The notes under the pieces were generated by a model that was not told the DNA's origin, ran no database searches, and saw only the letters and a list, made by a program, of their open reading frames with translations. Both the position numbers and the translations under genes were made by a program. A stretch of 14,909 nucleotides of DNA from the NCBI GenBank assembly GCA_030840885.1, contig JAVEDQ010000243.1:1-14909 (forward strand), in the 5' to 3' direction. Source of the stretch: Frankiaceae bacterium. Lineage in GTDB: Bacteria > Actinomycetota > Actinomycetes > Frankiales > Frankiaceae. Below, piece by piece: positions 1 to 7,202 of this stretch; positions within the stretch are counted from its first letter, which is position 1, and the number at the start of each line of letters is the position of its first letter.

Positions 1-2
1 CC

Positions 3-794
3 AAGCACGCCTCGACCGTGGTGCTGCTGCGCGAGAACGGGTCGGCCGCGGGCTTGCAGGCCTGCCTGCTGCGCCGGGTCCGCACCATGGCCTTCGCGGC
101 CGGGATGCACGTCTTCCCCGGCGGCAGCGTCGACCCCGCCGACGCGATCGAGCCCACCGAGGCGCCGGACGGGTCGATCTCGGACTGGCTCGGCCCCGGG
201 CCGGCGCAGTGGGCCCAGGTGCTCACCGCCGATGTCGCCCTGGCCCGGGCCCTGGTCTGCGCCGCCGTCCGGGAGACGTTCGAGGAATCCGGCGTGCTGC
301 TGGCCGGGCCGGACGCGTCGAGCATCGCCGACACCGACCCGGTCGCCGACCCGAGCTGGGAGACCGACCGGCAGGGCCTGCTCGACCGCCGCTTCAGCCT
401 GTCCGAGCTGCTGCACCGGCGGGGGCTGCGCCTACGCGCCGACCTGCTGCGGCCGTGGGCGCACTGGGTGACCCCGGAAGCCGAGCCGAAGCGCTACGAC
501 ACCCGCTTCTTCGTCGCGGCCATGCCGCCGGAGCAGGCGACCCGGGACGTCGGCGGCGAGTCCGACCGGATGATGTGGCTCGCACCGCAGGAGGCCCTCG
601 ACCTGCACCAGGCCGGCTCGCTGGCGATGATGCCGCCGACCGCCTTCACGCTCGCCGAGCTGACGGGTTATCAGTCAGTGGATTCGGTGCTCGGGGCGGC
701 GAACGGACGCGACATCCGACCCGTTCTCCCTCGTGTGGTCGTCAGCGGTGAACAAGCCCAGCTCCTTCTGCCCGGCGACGCGGACTACGCATGA
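3..794 (+). CDS. NUDIX hydrolase, NUDT19-like (5' end outside window)
   Basis: The frame is open to the window edge, so the true start probably lies just upstream; the first internal candidate is GTG at 18, used here for numbering. From there 258 residues are visible. A hydrophobic strand leads into F33-P34-G35-G36, and the catalytic half of the Nudix box follows as R85-E86-x2-E89-E90-x-G92. The two halves are separated by about 48 residues instead of the usual dozen; mammalian NUDT19 (an acyl-CoA diphosphatase) is a known Nudix protein with such an insertion. By family it should cleave a nucleoside-diphosphate-linked substrate, plausibly a CoA derivative; the substrate is inference. It lies 69 nt before the MBL-fold gene on the same strand and may be co-transcribed with it. 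A weak hairpin (819-837) sits in that gap. Confidence 0.88.
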   Translation, partial: KHASTVVLLRENGSAAGLQACLLRRVRTMAFAAGMHVFPGGSVDPADAIEPTEAPDGSISDWLGPGPAQWAQVLTADVALARALVCAAVRETFEESGVLLAGPDASSIADTDPVADPSWETDRQGLLDRRFSLSELLHRRGLRLRADLLRPWAHWVTPEAEPKRYDTRFFVAAMPPEQATRDVGGESDRMMWLAPQEALDLHQAGSLAMMPPTAFTLAELTGYQSVDSVLGAANGRDIRPVLPRVVVSGEQAQLLLPGDADYA

Positions 795-863
795 GCGCAG
801 AGTGCATGAGGGCGGGCTGCGGTGGGCAGGGCACCGCACGGCACGTCGAGGTTCGGCAGAGGG

Positions 864-1682
864 ATGAGCGAGACCGCTAAGCAGCAGAACGGGCCCACGC
901 TCGGGGGATCATCCGGGGCCTCGGCCACCGTGCGCCCGGTGACGGCCAGCGCCGCTGTGCTGCTCGCCCCGAACCCCGGCCCGATGACGCTCGAGGGCAC
1001 GAACACCTGGGTGTTGCGAGCCCCCGGCGCAGCCGGTGGCGGTCCAGCCGTCGTCGTCGACCCCGGGCCGCTCACCGAACAACACCTGGTCGCGGTCGCC
1101 GCGGCCGGACCCGTCGAGCTCATCCTGCTGACCCACGGCCACTCCGACCACAGTGCCGGCGCTCCCCGGCTGGCCGAACTGACCGGTGCGCCGGTGCTCG
1201 CGCTGGACACCGCCTACGGACACCCACTGCCGGTCGGCGAGGACCTGACCGCCGCAGGGGTGCGCCTGACGGTCATCGCGACGCCGGGCCATTCCGCCGA
1301 CTCGGTGTCGTTCTACCTGCCGTCCGACGACGCGGTGCTGACCGGCGACACGATCCTGGGCCGCGGGACCACCGTCGTCGCCCACCCCGACGGGCGCCTC
1401 GGCCCTTACCTGGACAGCCTGCGGCGGCTCCGCGAGTACGGCGACGCCGCGTTGCTGCCGGGGCACGGCCCCGAGCTACCCGCCGCCGGGAAGGTCGCGC
1501 AGGCCTACCTCGACCACCGGGCCGACCGCCTGGAGGAGGTCCGGCGCGCGACGGAAGCCGGCGCCTCGACCCCGCGAGAGGTCGTGGAGATCGTCTACGC
1601 CGACGTCGACGAGCGGCTGTGGCCAGCCGCGGAGCTCTCCGTGCGCGCGACGCTGGACTACCTGCGGGACGGGCCGGCATGA
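864..1682 (+). CDS. Metallo-beta-lactamase-fold hydrolase (Rv3677c/LACTB2-like)
   Basis: A 272-aa single-domain MBL-fold protein. The complete metal site is visible: H91-x-H93-x-D95-H96, then H143 (in ATPGHS), D162 (in TGDT) and H201 (in LPGHG). The N-terminal block NPGPMTLEGTNTWVL is typical of the LACTB2-like subgroup that includes mycobacterial Rv3677c; some LACTB2 relatives are RNases, but the bacterial substrate is not established. I chose ATG at 864, with AGAGGG directly before it, over GTG at 822, because 822 would put 14 unconserved residues in front and lies inside a small hairpin. The spacing of that SD is tight, so the start is only moderately sure. The stop overlaps the next gene's start (ATGA at 1679-1682), which implies translational coupling to the cyclase gene. 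Confidence 0.93.
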   Translation: MSETAKQQNGPTLGGSSGASATVRPVTASAAVLLAPNPGPMTLEGTNTWVLRAPGAAGGGPAVVVDPGPLTEQHLVAVAAAGPVELILLTHGHSDHSAGAPRLAELTGAPVLALDTAYGHPLPVGEDLTAAGVRLTVIATPGHSADSVSFYLPSDDAVLTGDTILGRGTTVVAHPDGRLGPYLDSLRRLREYGDAALLPGHGPELPAAGKVAQAYLDHRADRLEEVRRATEAGASTPREVVEIVYADVDERLWPAAELSVRATLDYLRDGPA

Positions 1683-4600
1683 GCAGCCGTGTGCACGTGC
1701 CGGGGCTGCACGTCGATCCGGGCGAGGGCGGAGTGCTGGGGGCAGCGTCTGGCCCGGCTGCGCCCGGCCAGCAGCCGCCGCTGGTACCCGACACGTTGAC
1801 CGTCGTGCAGCAGGAGGCCGACGGAACCCCGCATCCGGTGGTCGTCGCGACATGTCCGGCGTGCGGGACACCGGTCGTCGAGGGTGCGCAGTTCTGCCAC
1901 GTCTGCGGGGTTCCGCTGGCCGGACTGCGCCGCAGCGAGAGCGCCGAACGCCGCGTGGTGACCGTGCTGTTCGGCGACCTGTCCGACTTCACGGCGTGGG
2001 CGGAAGACCTCGACCCGGAGCGGGTCGGTGAGGTGACCGACCGCGTGCTCGCCGGGCTCGCCCGGACCGTCACCGACTTCGACGGCCACGTCGACAAGCT
2101 CACCGGCGACGGCATCATGGCCGTCTTCGGAGCACCGACCGCGCACGAGGACGACGTCGAGCGGGCCGTGCGGGCCGCGGCCTCGATGCAGGAGACCGTC
2201 CGTCAGCTCGTCGCCGACGAGAGCGGTGGTGGGCGGCGCCTCGGCCTGCGGGTGGGGCTGAACACCGGCGAGGTGCTCGCCGGGGTGCAGGCGTCGCTGG
2301 CCTACACCGTCGTCGGCGACACCGTGAACACCGCCTCCCGACTCTCCGACGCGGCGCTGGTCGGCGGGGTCTACGCCGGCCGGGAGACCGCGCTCGCCAC
2401 CATGGCGGTCGCCTCGTGGCGTCCGCTGCCACCGCTGCGGCTCAAGGGCAAGCGCGAACCCGTGCAGGCCTACGAGCTGGTCACGCTGCGGCCGGCCGCG
2501 ACCAACCGGCTCGGCCTCGGCGACGAGGTCCCCTTCATCGGCCGCGACGCCCAGCTCGGCCGGATGATCAGCACCTGCCTCGACGTGATCCACGGTGACC
2601 GACCGGGCGTGCTCGCCATTACGGGCGAAGCCGGGGTCGGCAAGTCACGGGCGGCTCAGGAGCTGGCCCGGTTCGCGAGCGAGCTGCCCGGCGCCCGCGT
2701 CCTGTGGGGACGGGCGACCCCCTACGGCGAGGGCCGGCACCTCGCCCCGCTCGTCGACATCGTCCGGAACGCGTGCGGCCTCGACGACAGCGAGCCGGCG
2801 GATGTCACCGTCGACCGGGTGCGGCGCACGGTCGAGCGCCTCGACCACCCCGCCTCGGCGTGGTGGGCCCCGACGACGCTGGTCGACCGGCTGCTGACGC
2901 TGCTCGGCATCGCCGCCGACAGCGGCCACGGCCCGCCCAGCCAGTCGGCCCCGTCGGACCCGGTCCCGCGCGACGGGGTGCTCGACGGGGTGGCGATGCT
3001 GCTCCGCGCCCTCGCCGAGGAGGGCCCCCTGCTCGTCGTCATCGACGACATGCAGTGGGCCAGCGACGAGCTCCGTCGTGCGGTCGTCGAGACCGCCCAG
3101 CGGTTGCGCGGCCCCGTGCTGCTGGCCCTCGTCGGACGGGAAGGTCTGCCGACGGCGGGTCTCACCTTCCCGGTGAACCTGCACCTGGAGCCGCTGGACG
3201 ACGAAGCCGCCGGCGACCTGCTGACCGCCTTCCTCGGTGGCGCCGAACTCGACAAGCGAGCGCGGGACAACCTGCTCGGCCGGGCCCGGGGCAACCCCTA
3301 CTTCCTCGCCGAACTGCTGCACCTGCTCGTCGACCGTGGCCTGCTCCGCCGGAACGGCTCCACGCTCACCCCGGTTGGCGAGTTGCCCGAGCAGGTCCTG
3401 CCCGCGGGCGTCCAGGCCGTGCTCGCCGCCCGCATCGACGACCTGGAACCCGACGCCCGAGCGGTGCTGCGGGCGGCAGCGGTGCTGGGCAACCGCTTTC
3501 CCGTCGACGCGCTCGCCGAGGTCGAGCGGCGTCCGCAGGCCGAGGTGCGGGAAGCCCTCGACGAGCTCGCGGCCCGGCAGTTGCTGCGTCCCGCCGAGGG
3601 CGGTTCGGAGCCCGGCGGCCGCGCGGGGCGAAGCCCCCGGTCCTGGGCGTTCGTGCACCCGATGGCTCGTGATGTCGCCTACGGCAGCCTGCCGAAGGCT
3701 GAACGAGCCCGCCGTCATGCGCGTGCGGCGCGGTGGGCCGCGACGGCGCTCGAGGGACAGCCCGCCGAGGTCGACGCCTTCCTCGCCGCGCAGTCGGAGG
3801 CGGCGCTGGGCCTCGCGGCGTCGATGCAGCTGCCCGTCACCGACCCGGTGTGGCAGGTGCGCGAGCTCGGTCTTGCAGCCCTGCTCCGCCTCGGCCAGGC
3901 CGCCCTTGTCCGTGACGAGTACAGCTCGGCGGCCGATCTCCTCCGGCGCGCGCTGGTGCTCGGCGGGGGGGCGCAGGGCGGTGGCATCAGCACCGAGCGC
4001 CAGCTCGAGGTCCGGCTCAGCTTCGCGGAGGCGCTGACCGCGTTGCGCCGGCTGCCGGAGGCCGAGGACACGCTGAGGCCGGTGCTCGGCAGCAACGACG
4101 ACCGGGTCCGCCTGGGAGCGCTCACCGTCCTCGGCGACATCCGCTACAAGCAGGGCCGCGACTCCGACGCCGTCGAGCTCCTCGAGCGGGTCTTCGCCGA
4201 GGCCACCAGCTGCGACCAGACGGAGACCGCCGGCGTCGCCGTACGGCAGCTCGGCCTCGTGGACTACTACGCGGGGCGGCTCAAGGCCGCCGAGCACCGG
4301 TTCGGCCAGGCCCTCGAGATCGCGCGGGCCAAGCAGGACCGGCGCGGCGCCGGGTGGGCCCTGCAGCACCTGGCCTGGGCGGCGACCACCCGGGGCGACT
4401 ACACGTTCGCCGACGACTGCCTGGTCGACGCCACCGAACACTTCGCCTCTCTCGAGGACACCGGCGGTCTCGCCTGGTGCGCCGGCACCGAGTCACTGGT
4501 CCGGCTGCTGCAGGGCCGGCTGGCGGAGGCGCGGACGGTGAGCCGCGGGCTCGTGCCGCTCGCCGAGACGCTCGCCGAGAGCTGGGGCGTGGCGATCTGC

Positions 4601-5344
4601 CTGCTCGTCGACTCCATGGCGGCTGCCGAGTTGGGGGACGTGACGGCGGCCCGAACCGAGTCCGCGCAGGCCGAGCGGCTGTTCCGGGAGACCGGTGACA
4701 CCTGGGGTCAGTCGCTGGCCCTGGTCGCGCAGGGCATGGCCGCCCGTTCCGCCGGTGACCCGCCGGCGGCGCTCGAGCGGCTGCAGGGTGCGGTGCACGT
4801 CGCCGAGGAGGGCCGCCATCCGCTGCCCGGCCTGCTCGCCCTGGTCTACCTCGGCCTCGCCGCCCTCGAGGTCGATGACCTACCGCTGGCCCGCTCGTCG
4901 GCGGAGCGCGCGACCACGGTGCTCGAACGGCTGGATCTCGAACCTCATGTCGCCCTCGGGGTGAGCGTCCTCAACGCGCAGGTGTCACGAGCGGGCGGTG
5001 AGCCGGCCGTGGCCGTCCGGCTGCTGCGCACAGCGCTGTGGGGCAATCGGCAGCAGACGCTGCTGTTCCCCCGCCGGCAGGCGTTGGCACACCTCGCCGG
5101 CTCGCTGCTCGACAGCGGCGAGCCCGCCGAGGCCTTGGAGGTGGCCCGGCGAGCGGTGTGGATCCCGGCCGAGGACGTCCGATCCCGGGTCCTGGCGCTG
5201 CGGGCGCTCGGCACGGCGCTGCGGACCGCCGGCGACGTGCATGGGGCCCGGCAGGCCTACGCCGAGGCGTTGCGGGTCGCCCAGGAGACCGAGGCACGGT
5301 CCGAGGAAGCCGTCACCGCGGAGTTGCTACACAGCGTCGAGTGA
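1679..5344 (+). CDS. Zinc ribbon / class III adenylate cyclase / AAA ATPase / TPR protein
   Basis: 1221 aa. Domains in order: a zinc ribbon C59-x2-C62-x10-C73-x2-C76; a class III cyclase homology domain (about 92-267); an AAA/STAND-type ATPase opening at F286-IGRD, with Walker A G316-E-A-G-V-G-K322-S and Walker B D456-D457; then helical TPR-like repeats from about 700 to the end. Cyclase residues: metal ligands D100 and D144, adenine-side K140, transition-state N217 and R221. The second purine-specifying Asp is replaced by T210 (YTVVGDTVN), the class IIIb signature shared with bicarbonate-stimulated cyclases such as CyaC and mammalian soluble adenylyl cyclase, which also has cyclase-ATPase-TPR order. 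It is predicted to be a cytosolic ATP-to-cAMP enzyme; no membrane segment is seen. The ATG overlaps the previous stop. It converges with crp 26 nt away. Bicarbonate control is inference. Confidence 0.94.
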   Translation: MSSRVHVPGLHVDPGEGGVLGAASGPAAPGQQPPLVPDTLTVVQQEADGTPHPVVVATCPACGTPVVEGAQFCHVCGVPLAGLRRSESAERRVVTVLFGDLSDFTAWAEDLDPERVGEVTDRVLAGLARTVTDFDGHVDKLTGDGIMAVFGAPTAHEDDVERAVRAAASMQETVRQLVADESGGGRRLGLRVGLNTGEVLAGVQASLAYTVVGDTVNTASRLSDAALVGGVYAGRETALATMAVASWRPLPPLRLKGKREPVQAYELVTLRPAATNRLGLGDEVPFIGRDAQLGRMISTCLDVIHGDRPGVLAITGEAGVGKSRAAQELARFASELPGARVLWGRATPYGEGRHLAPLVDIVRNACGLDDSEPADVTVDRVRRTVERLDHPASAWWAPTTLVDRLLTLLGIAADSGHGPPSQSAPSDPVPRDGVLDGVAMLLRALAEEGPLLVVIDDMQWASDELRRAVVETAQRLRGPVLLALVGREGLPTAGLTFPVNLHLEPLDDEAAGDLLTAFLGGAELDKRARDNLLGRARGNPYFLAELLHLLVDRGLLRRNGSTLTPVGELPEQVLPAGVQAVLAARIDDLEPDARAVLRAAAVLGNRFPVDALAEVERRPQAEVREALDELAARQLLRPAEGGSEPGGRAGRSPRSWAFVHPMARDVAYGSLPKAERARRHARAARWAATALEGQPAEVDAFLAAQSEAALGLAASMQLPVTDPVWQVRELGLAALLRLGQAALVRDEYSSAADLLRRALVLGGGAQGGGISTERQLEVRLSFAEALTALRRLPEAEDTLRPVLGSNDDRVRLGALTVLGDIRYKQGRDSDAVELLERVFAEATSCDQTETAGVAVRQLGLVDYYAGRLKAAEHRFGQALEIARAKQDRRGAGWALQHLAWAATTRGDYTFADDCLVDATEHFASLEDTGGLAWCAGTESLVRLLQGRLAEARTVSRGLVPLAETLAESWGVAICLLVDSMAAAELGDVTAARTESAQAERLFRETGDTWGQSLALVAQGMAARSAGDPPAALERLQGAVHVAEEGRHPLPGLLALVYLGLAALEVDDLPLARSSAERATTVLERLDLEPHVALGVSVLNAQVSRAGGEPAVAVRLLRTALWGNRQQTLLFPRRQALAHLAGSLLDSGEPAEALEVARRAVWIPAEDVRSRVLALRALGTALRTAGDVHGARQAYAEALRVAQETEARSEEAVTAELLHSVE

Positions 5345-5362
5345 GCTGCGGAGTGAGCTGTG
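5339..5362. repeat. Tandem 12-bp duplication at cyclase stop
   Basis: GAGTGAGCTGCG (5339-5350) is followed directly by GAGTGAGCTGTG (5351-5362), one mismatch. The first copy contains the TGA stop of the cyclase gene. It fills most of the 26-nt gap before the crp stop; no convincing terminator hairpin is visible there. Confidence 0.85.
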
Positions 5363-5370
5363 AAGTGGGC

Positions 5371-6060
5371 TCAGCGGGCGCGGCGGGAGAGCCGATCGCG
5401 GTCGAGCAGCACGACGGCGCGGCTGTCGAGCCGTAGCCAGCCGCGGGTCGCGAAGTCGGCCAGCGACTTGTTGACCGTCTCGCGGGAGGCACCGACGAGC
5501 TGCGCCAGTTCCTCCTGCGTGAGCCCGTGCTCGACGCGCACGGCACCACCGGGAGCCGGAGAGCCGAAGCGCTCGGCGAGGTCGAGCAGCTGCTTGGCGA
5601 CCCGGCCGGGGACGTCGGTGAAGACCAGGTCGGCCATGGCCTCGTTGGTGCGGCGGAGCCGGCGGGCGAGGACCTTCAGCAGCAGCTCGGCGGCTTCGGG
5701 ACGACGACCGAGCCACGGCCGCAGCGCCGAGTGCTCGAGCGAGGCGACCTCGATGTCGGTGACGGCGCTGGCGGTGGCGGTGCGGGGACCGGGGTCGAAC
5801 AGCGAGAGCTCGCCGAATATGTCGCCGGGGCCGAGCACGGCCAGCAGGTTCTCGCGGCCGTCGCCGGAGCGGCGGGAGATCTTGACTTTGCCGTTCAGGA
5901 CGATGTAGACGCTGTCGCCGGCTTCCCCCTCGGCGAACACCATTGCCCCGCGGCGCTCGACGCGACGTTCAAGCTGCTCGGCAAGAGCTTTACGTGCGTC
6001 CTCGGCCAGGCCGGAGAACACCGGCATCCGCGCCAATAGATCGTCCACAGCCGTCAGCAT
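5371..6060 (-). CDS. crp: cAMP receptor protein, Crp/Fnr family regulator
   Basis: 229 aa, closely matching the recalled Mycobacterium tuberculosis CRP (Rv3676, 224 aa). The cyclic-nucleotide domain has the phosphate-binding cassette F82-G-E84-L-S with P92-R93-T94, and the dimer helix carries RRLRRT138-N139, where mycobacterial CRP contacts cAMP. The helix-turn-helix is LTQEELAQLVGASRETVNKS (181-199 region). All ligand positions I can recognise are present, so cAMP binding is expected. ATG at 6060 was chosen because homologues start there and GAGG lies 6 nt upstream; the frame stays open upstream to 6210, but that stretch codes the preceding gene in another frame. It begins 7 nt after the stop of the small membrane protein gene, so they form an operon. 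It converges with the cyclase gene that could make its ligand. Confidence 0.97.
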   Translation of the reverse strand: MLTAVDDLLARMPVFSGLAEDARKALAEQLERRVERRGAMVFAEGEAGDSVYIVLNGKVKISRRSGDGRENLLAVLGPGDIFGELSLFDPGPRTATASAVTDIEVASLEHSALRPWLGRRPEAAELLLKVLARRLRRTNEAMADLVFTDVPGRVAKQLLDLAERFGSPAPGGAVRVEHGLTQEELAQLVGASRETVNKSLADFATRGWLRLDSRAVVLLDRDRLSRRAR

Positions 6061-6067
6061 GCCAGCC

Positions 6068-6319
6068 TCAACCCTCCCGCCGTAGTAAGGCGAGGACGCG
6101 TCGCCGCCGCCAGTACCGCTCCAATGCAGGACCGTAACCCTCGCGTACGAGGCTTTCGACCTGATCAGCCGGTACCGCTGAATCTTCCTCGTCCACCGAC
6201 AGGAGACCACGGATGTCGTGGCCTACCTGGTCGACGCGCAGCGGTTCTTCGACCCGCTCCATGGCGAGCATCAGAAGCAACAACGCGAACGGAACGACAA
6301 GTGCAGTCAGCAACAGCAT
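6068..6319 (-). CDS. Small N-terminally membrane-anchored protein upstream of crp
   Basis: 83 aa, family not recognised. Residues 1-19 (MLLLTALVVPFALLLLMLA) form one hydrophobic helix suited to a membrane anchor or uncleaved signal; the rest is charged, with an acidic stretch around 42-47 and a basic C-terminus (ERYWRRRR). ATG at 6319 is preceded by GGGGGAGAG about 10 nt upstream, a good SD. The stop is 7 nt from the crp start, so the two are almost certainly co-transcribed and perhaps coupled. In M. tuberculosis a membrane protein gene, Rv3675, occupies the same place before crp in the same orientation; I regard this as a positional counterpart, not proven homology. The topology suggests a cytoplasmic tail after one membrane segment, but the orientation is a guess. 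Confidence 0.72.
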   Translation of the reverse strand: MLLLTALVVPFALLLLMLAMERVEEPLRVDQVGHDIRGLLSVDEEDSAVPADQVESLVREGYGPALERYWRRRRVLALLRREG

Positions 6320-6366
6320 GACGCGGTAGCTCTCCCCCGTGATCGGACGGATACACCCCTGACTCC

Positions 6367-6384
6367 CCGCGGCCGGCGCCGCGG
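6367..6384 (-). terminator. Hairpin just downstream of the rsiG-like gene
   Basis: CCGCGGC (6367-6373), loop CGGC, GCCGCGG (6378-6384): a perfect 7-bp GC stem four bases past the stop of the RsiG-like gene on the minus strand. No U-tract, as is common in actinobacteria. It may end or attenuate transcription before the small membrane protein/crp pair. Confidence 0.45.
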
Positions 6385-6388
6385 CTGG

Positions 6389-7039
6389 TCAGCGGCGGTC
6401 GACCGGCCCCAGCGGCAGGGCACTGAAGCAGGCCTGCGGTTCGTCGCGGTACCGGGCGATCAGCTCCGCACTGGCCGCCTCCATACGCCTGTGCAGGGCG
6501 GTCCGGTAGGCCGACAGCTGCTCCTCGGCCCGGTCCAGCCCGCTGACCAGCTCGACGCGGCCGCGGTCGTCGTTCTCGGCCGGCACCTGCTCCCAGAGGC
6601 GGGCCAGGTCGGGCAGCGGCGGGATGTCGTCGACCGGCACCACGCGGACCAGGGCGGTCCGTCCCCGCCACATCTGTTCCCGCGACAGCGCCGGCGCGAC
6701 CGCTGCCGGGTCGGCGGAACGGGCACCCTCGACGGCGCGGAGGGTGTCCAGCCGGGCCTGCAGGATCCGTCGCCAGTAGGAGACGCGGTCCTCCTCGGCG
6801 GCGAGCGCGGTGCGGTAGGCCCGCAGCGCGTCGAGGTCGAGGTGGGCCAGGTCGCTGCTGCGCTGTGGAGGGATCGCCCGGGACGCGGCCCGGGCGGCCG
6901 CACGCGCGGCTCGCGCCTCGGCCTGGGCCCGGCGACGGTCCTCCGGGGAGGGCGACGCCGGTTGCTGGGGGGAGAGCGGGGTGAACGGGGGCTCGCCCGG
7001 ACCGTCATGGTGGACGGTGGGGCGGGGAAGGTTCGGCAC
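6389..7039 (-). CDS. rsiG: RsiG-like anti-sigma factor with c-di-GMP signature motifs
   Basis: 216 aa. The identification rests on the c-di-GMP signature E-x3-S-x2-R-x3-Q-x3-D described for Streptomyces RsiG, the anti-sigma factor of WhiG. It is found exactly at E83-S87-R90-Q94-D98 on a predicted helix. A second copy, in the later helix, reads E172-S176-R179-H183-E187, so the last two positions are altered. This two-helix arrangement with one motif per helix is the RsiG layout; c-di-GMP bound between the helices lets RsiG hold the sigma factor. The region before the motifs (about 34-54) is Arg/Ala-rich. The start is GTG at 7039, with AAAGGGA about 6 nt upstream. It is divergent from nth and upstream of the crp operon. 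The partner sigma factor is not in this window. The binding call is from motif match only. Confidence 0.82.
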   Translation of the reverse strand: MPNLPRPTVHHDGPGEPPFTPLSPQQPASPSPEDRRRAQAEARAARAAARAASRAIPPQRSSDLAHLDLDALRAYRTALAAEEDRVSYWRRILQARLDTLRAVEGARSADPAAVAPALSREQMWRGRTALVRVVPVDDIPPLPDLARLWEQVPAENDDRGRVELVSGLDRAEEQLSAYRTALHRRMEAASAELIARYRDEPQACFSALPLGPVDRR

Positions 7040-7202
7040 AGAATTCCCTTTCGGTGTCGCTGATGTGAAGCTCGGACGCGCTCGGTGATCTCTTGAGGTC
7101 GCCAGGCCCGGTTCTCGTCACAGAACGTCACCAACAGCCAGGTCATTGGGCTGTTCGGCCGCACCGACGGCCGCAGGAACGGACGCACTAGGCTGGGTGA
7201 CC
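7040..7202. promoter_or_regulatory. Divergent intergenic region rsiG / nth
   Basis: 163 nt between the two outward-facing genes. It holds the rsiG SD (AAAGGGA) and the nth -10 hexamer. A direct repeat GTCAC-agaac-GTCAC lies at about 7115-7130; I looked for a TGTGA-N6-TCACA CRP site and found none. Confidence 0.5.
7189..7194 (+). promoter_or_regulatory. -10 element for leaderless nth
   Basis: TAGGCT (TAnnnT), with its last base 8 nt before GTG at 7203. Transcription starting about 7-8 nt downstream would begin at or next to the start codon. No clear -35 and no SD is seen, consistent with a leaderless mRNA. Confidence 0.55.

Noticed and set aside
822..863. GTG 822 as start of the MBL-fold gene
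   Set aside because: Adds 14 residues not seen in the family and lies in a small hairpin (819-837); ATG 864 is preferred.
2645..4441. 598-codon open frame antisense to the cyclase gene
   Set aside because: It is a GC-rich shadow frame opposite a clear multidomain gene; no motif, low-complexity Gly/Arg/Pro composition.
7040..7202. CRP-binding site between rsiG and nth
   Set aside because: Only GTCAC direct repeats are present; no TGTGA-N6-TCACA palindrome was found here or upstream of the crp operon.
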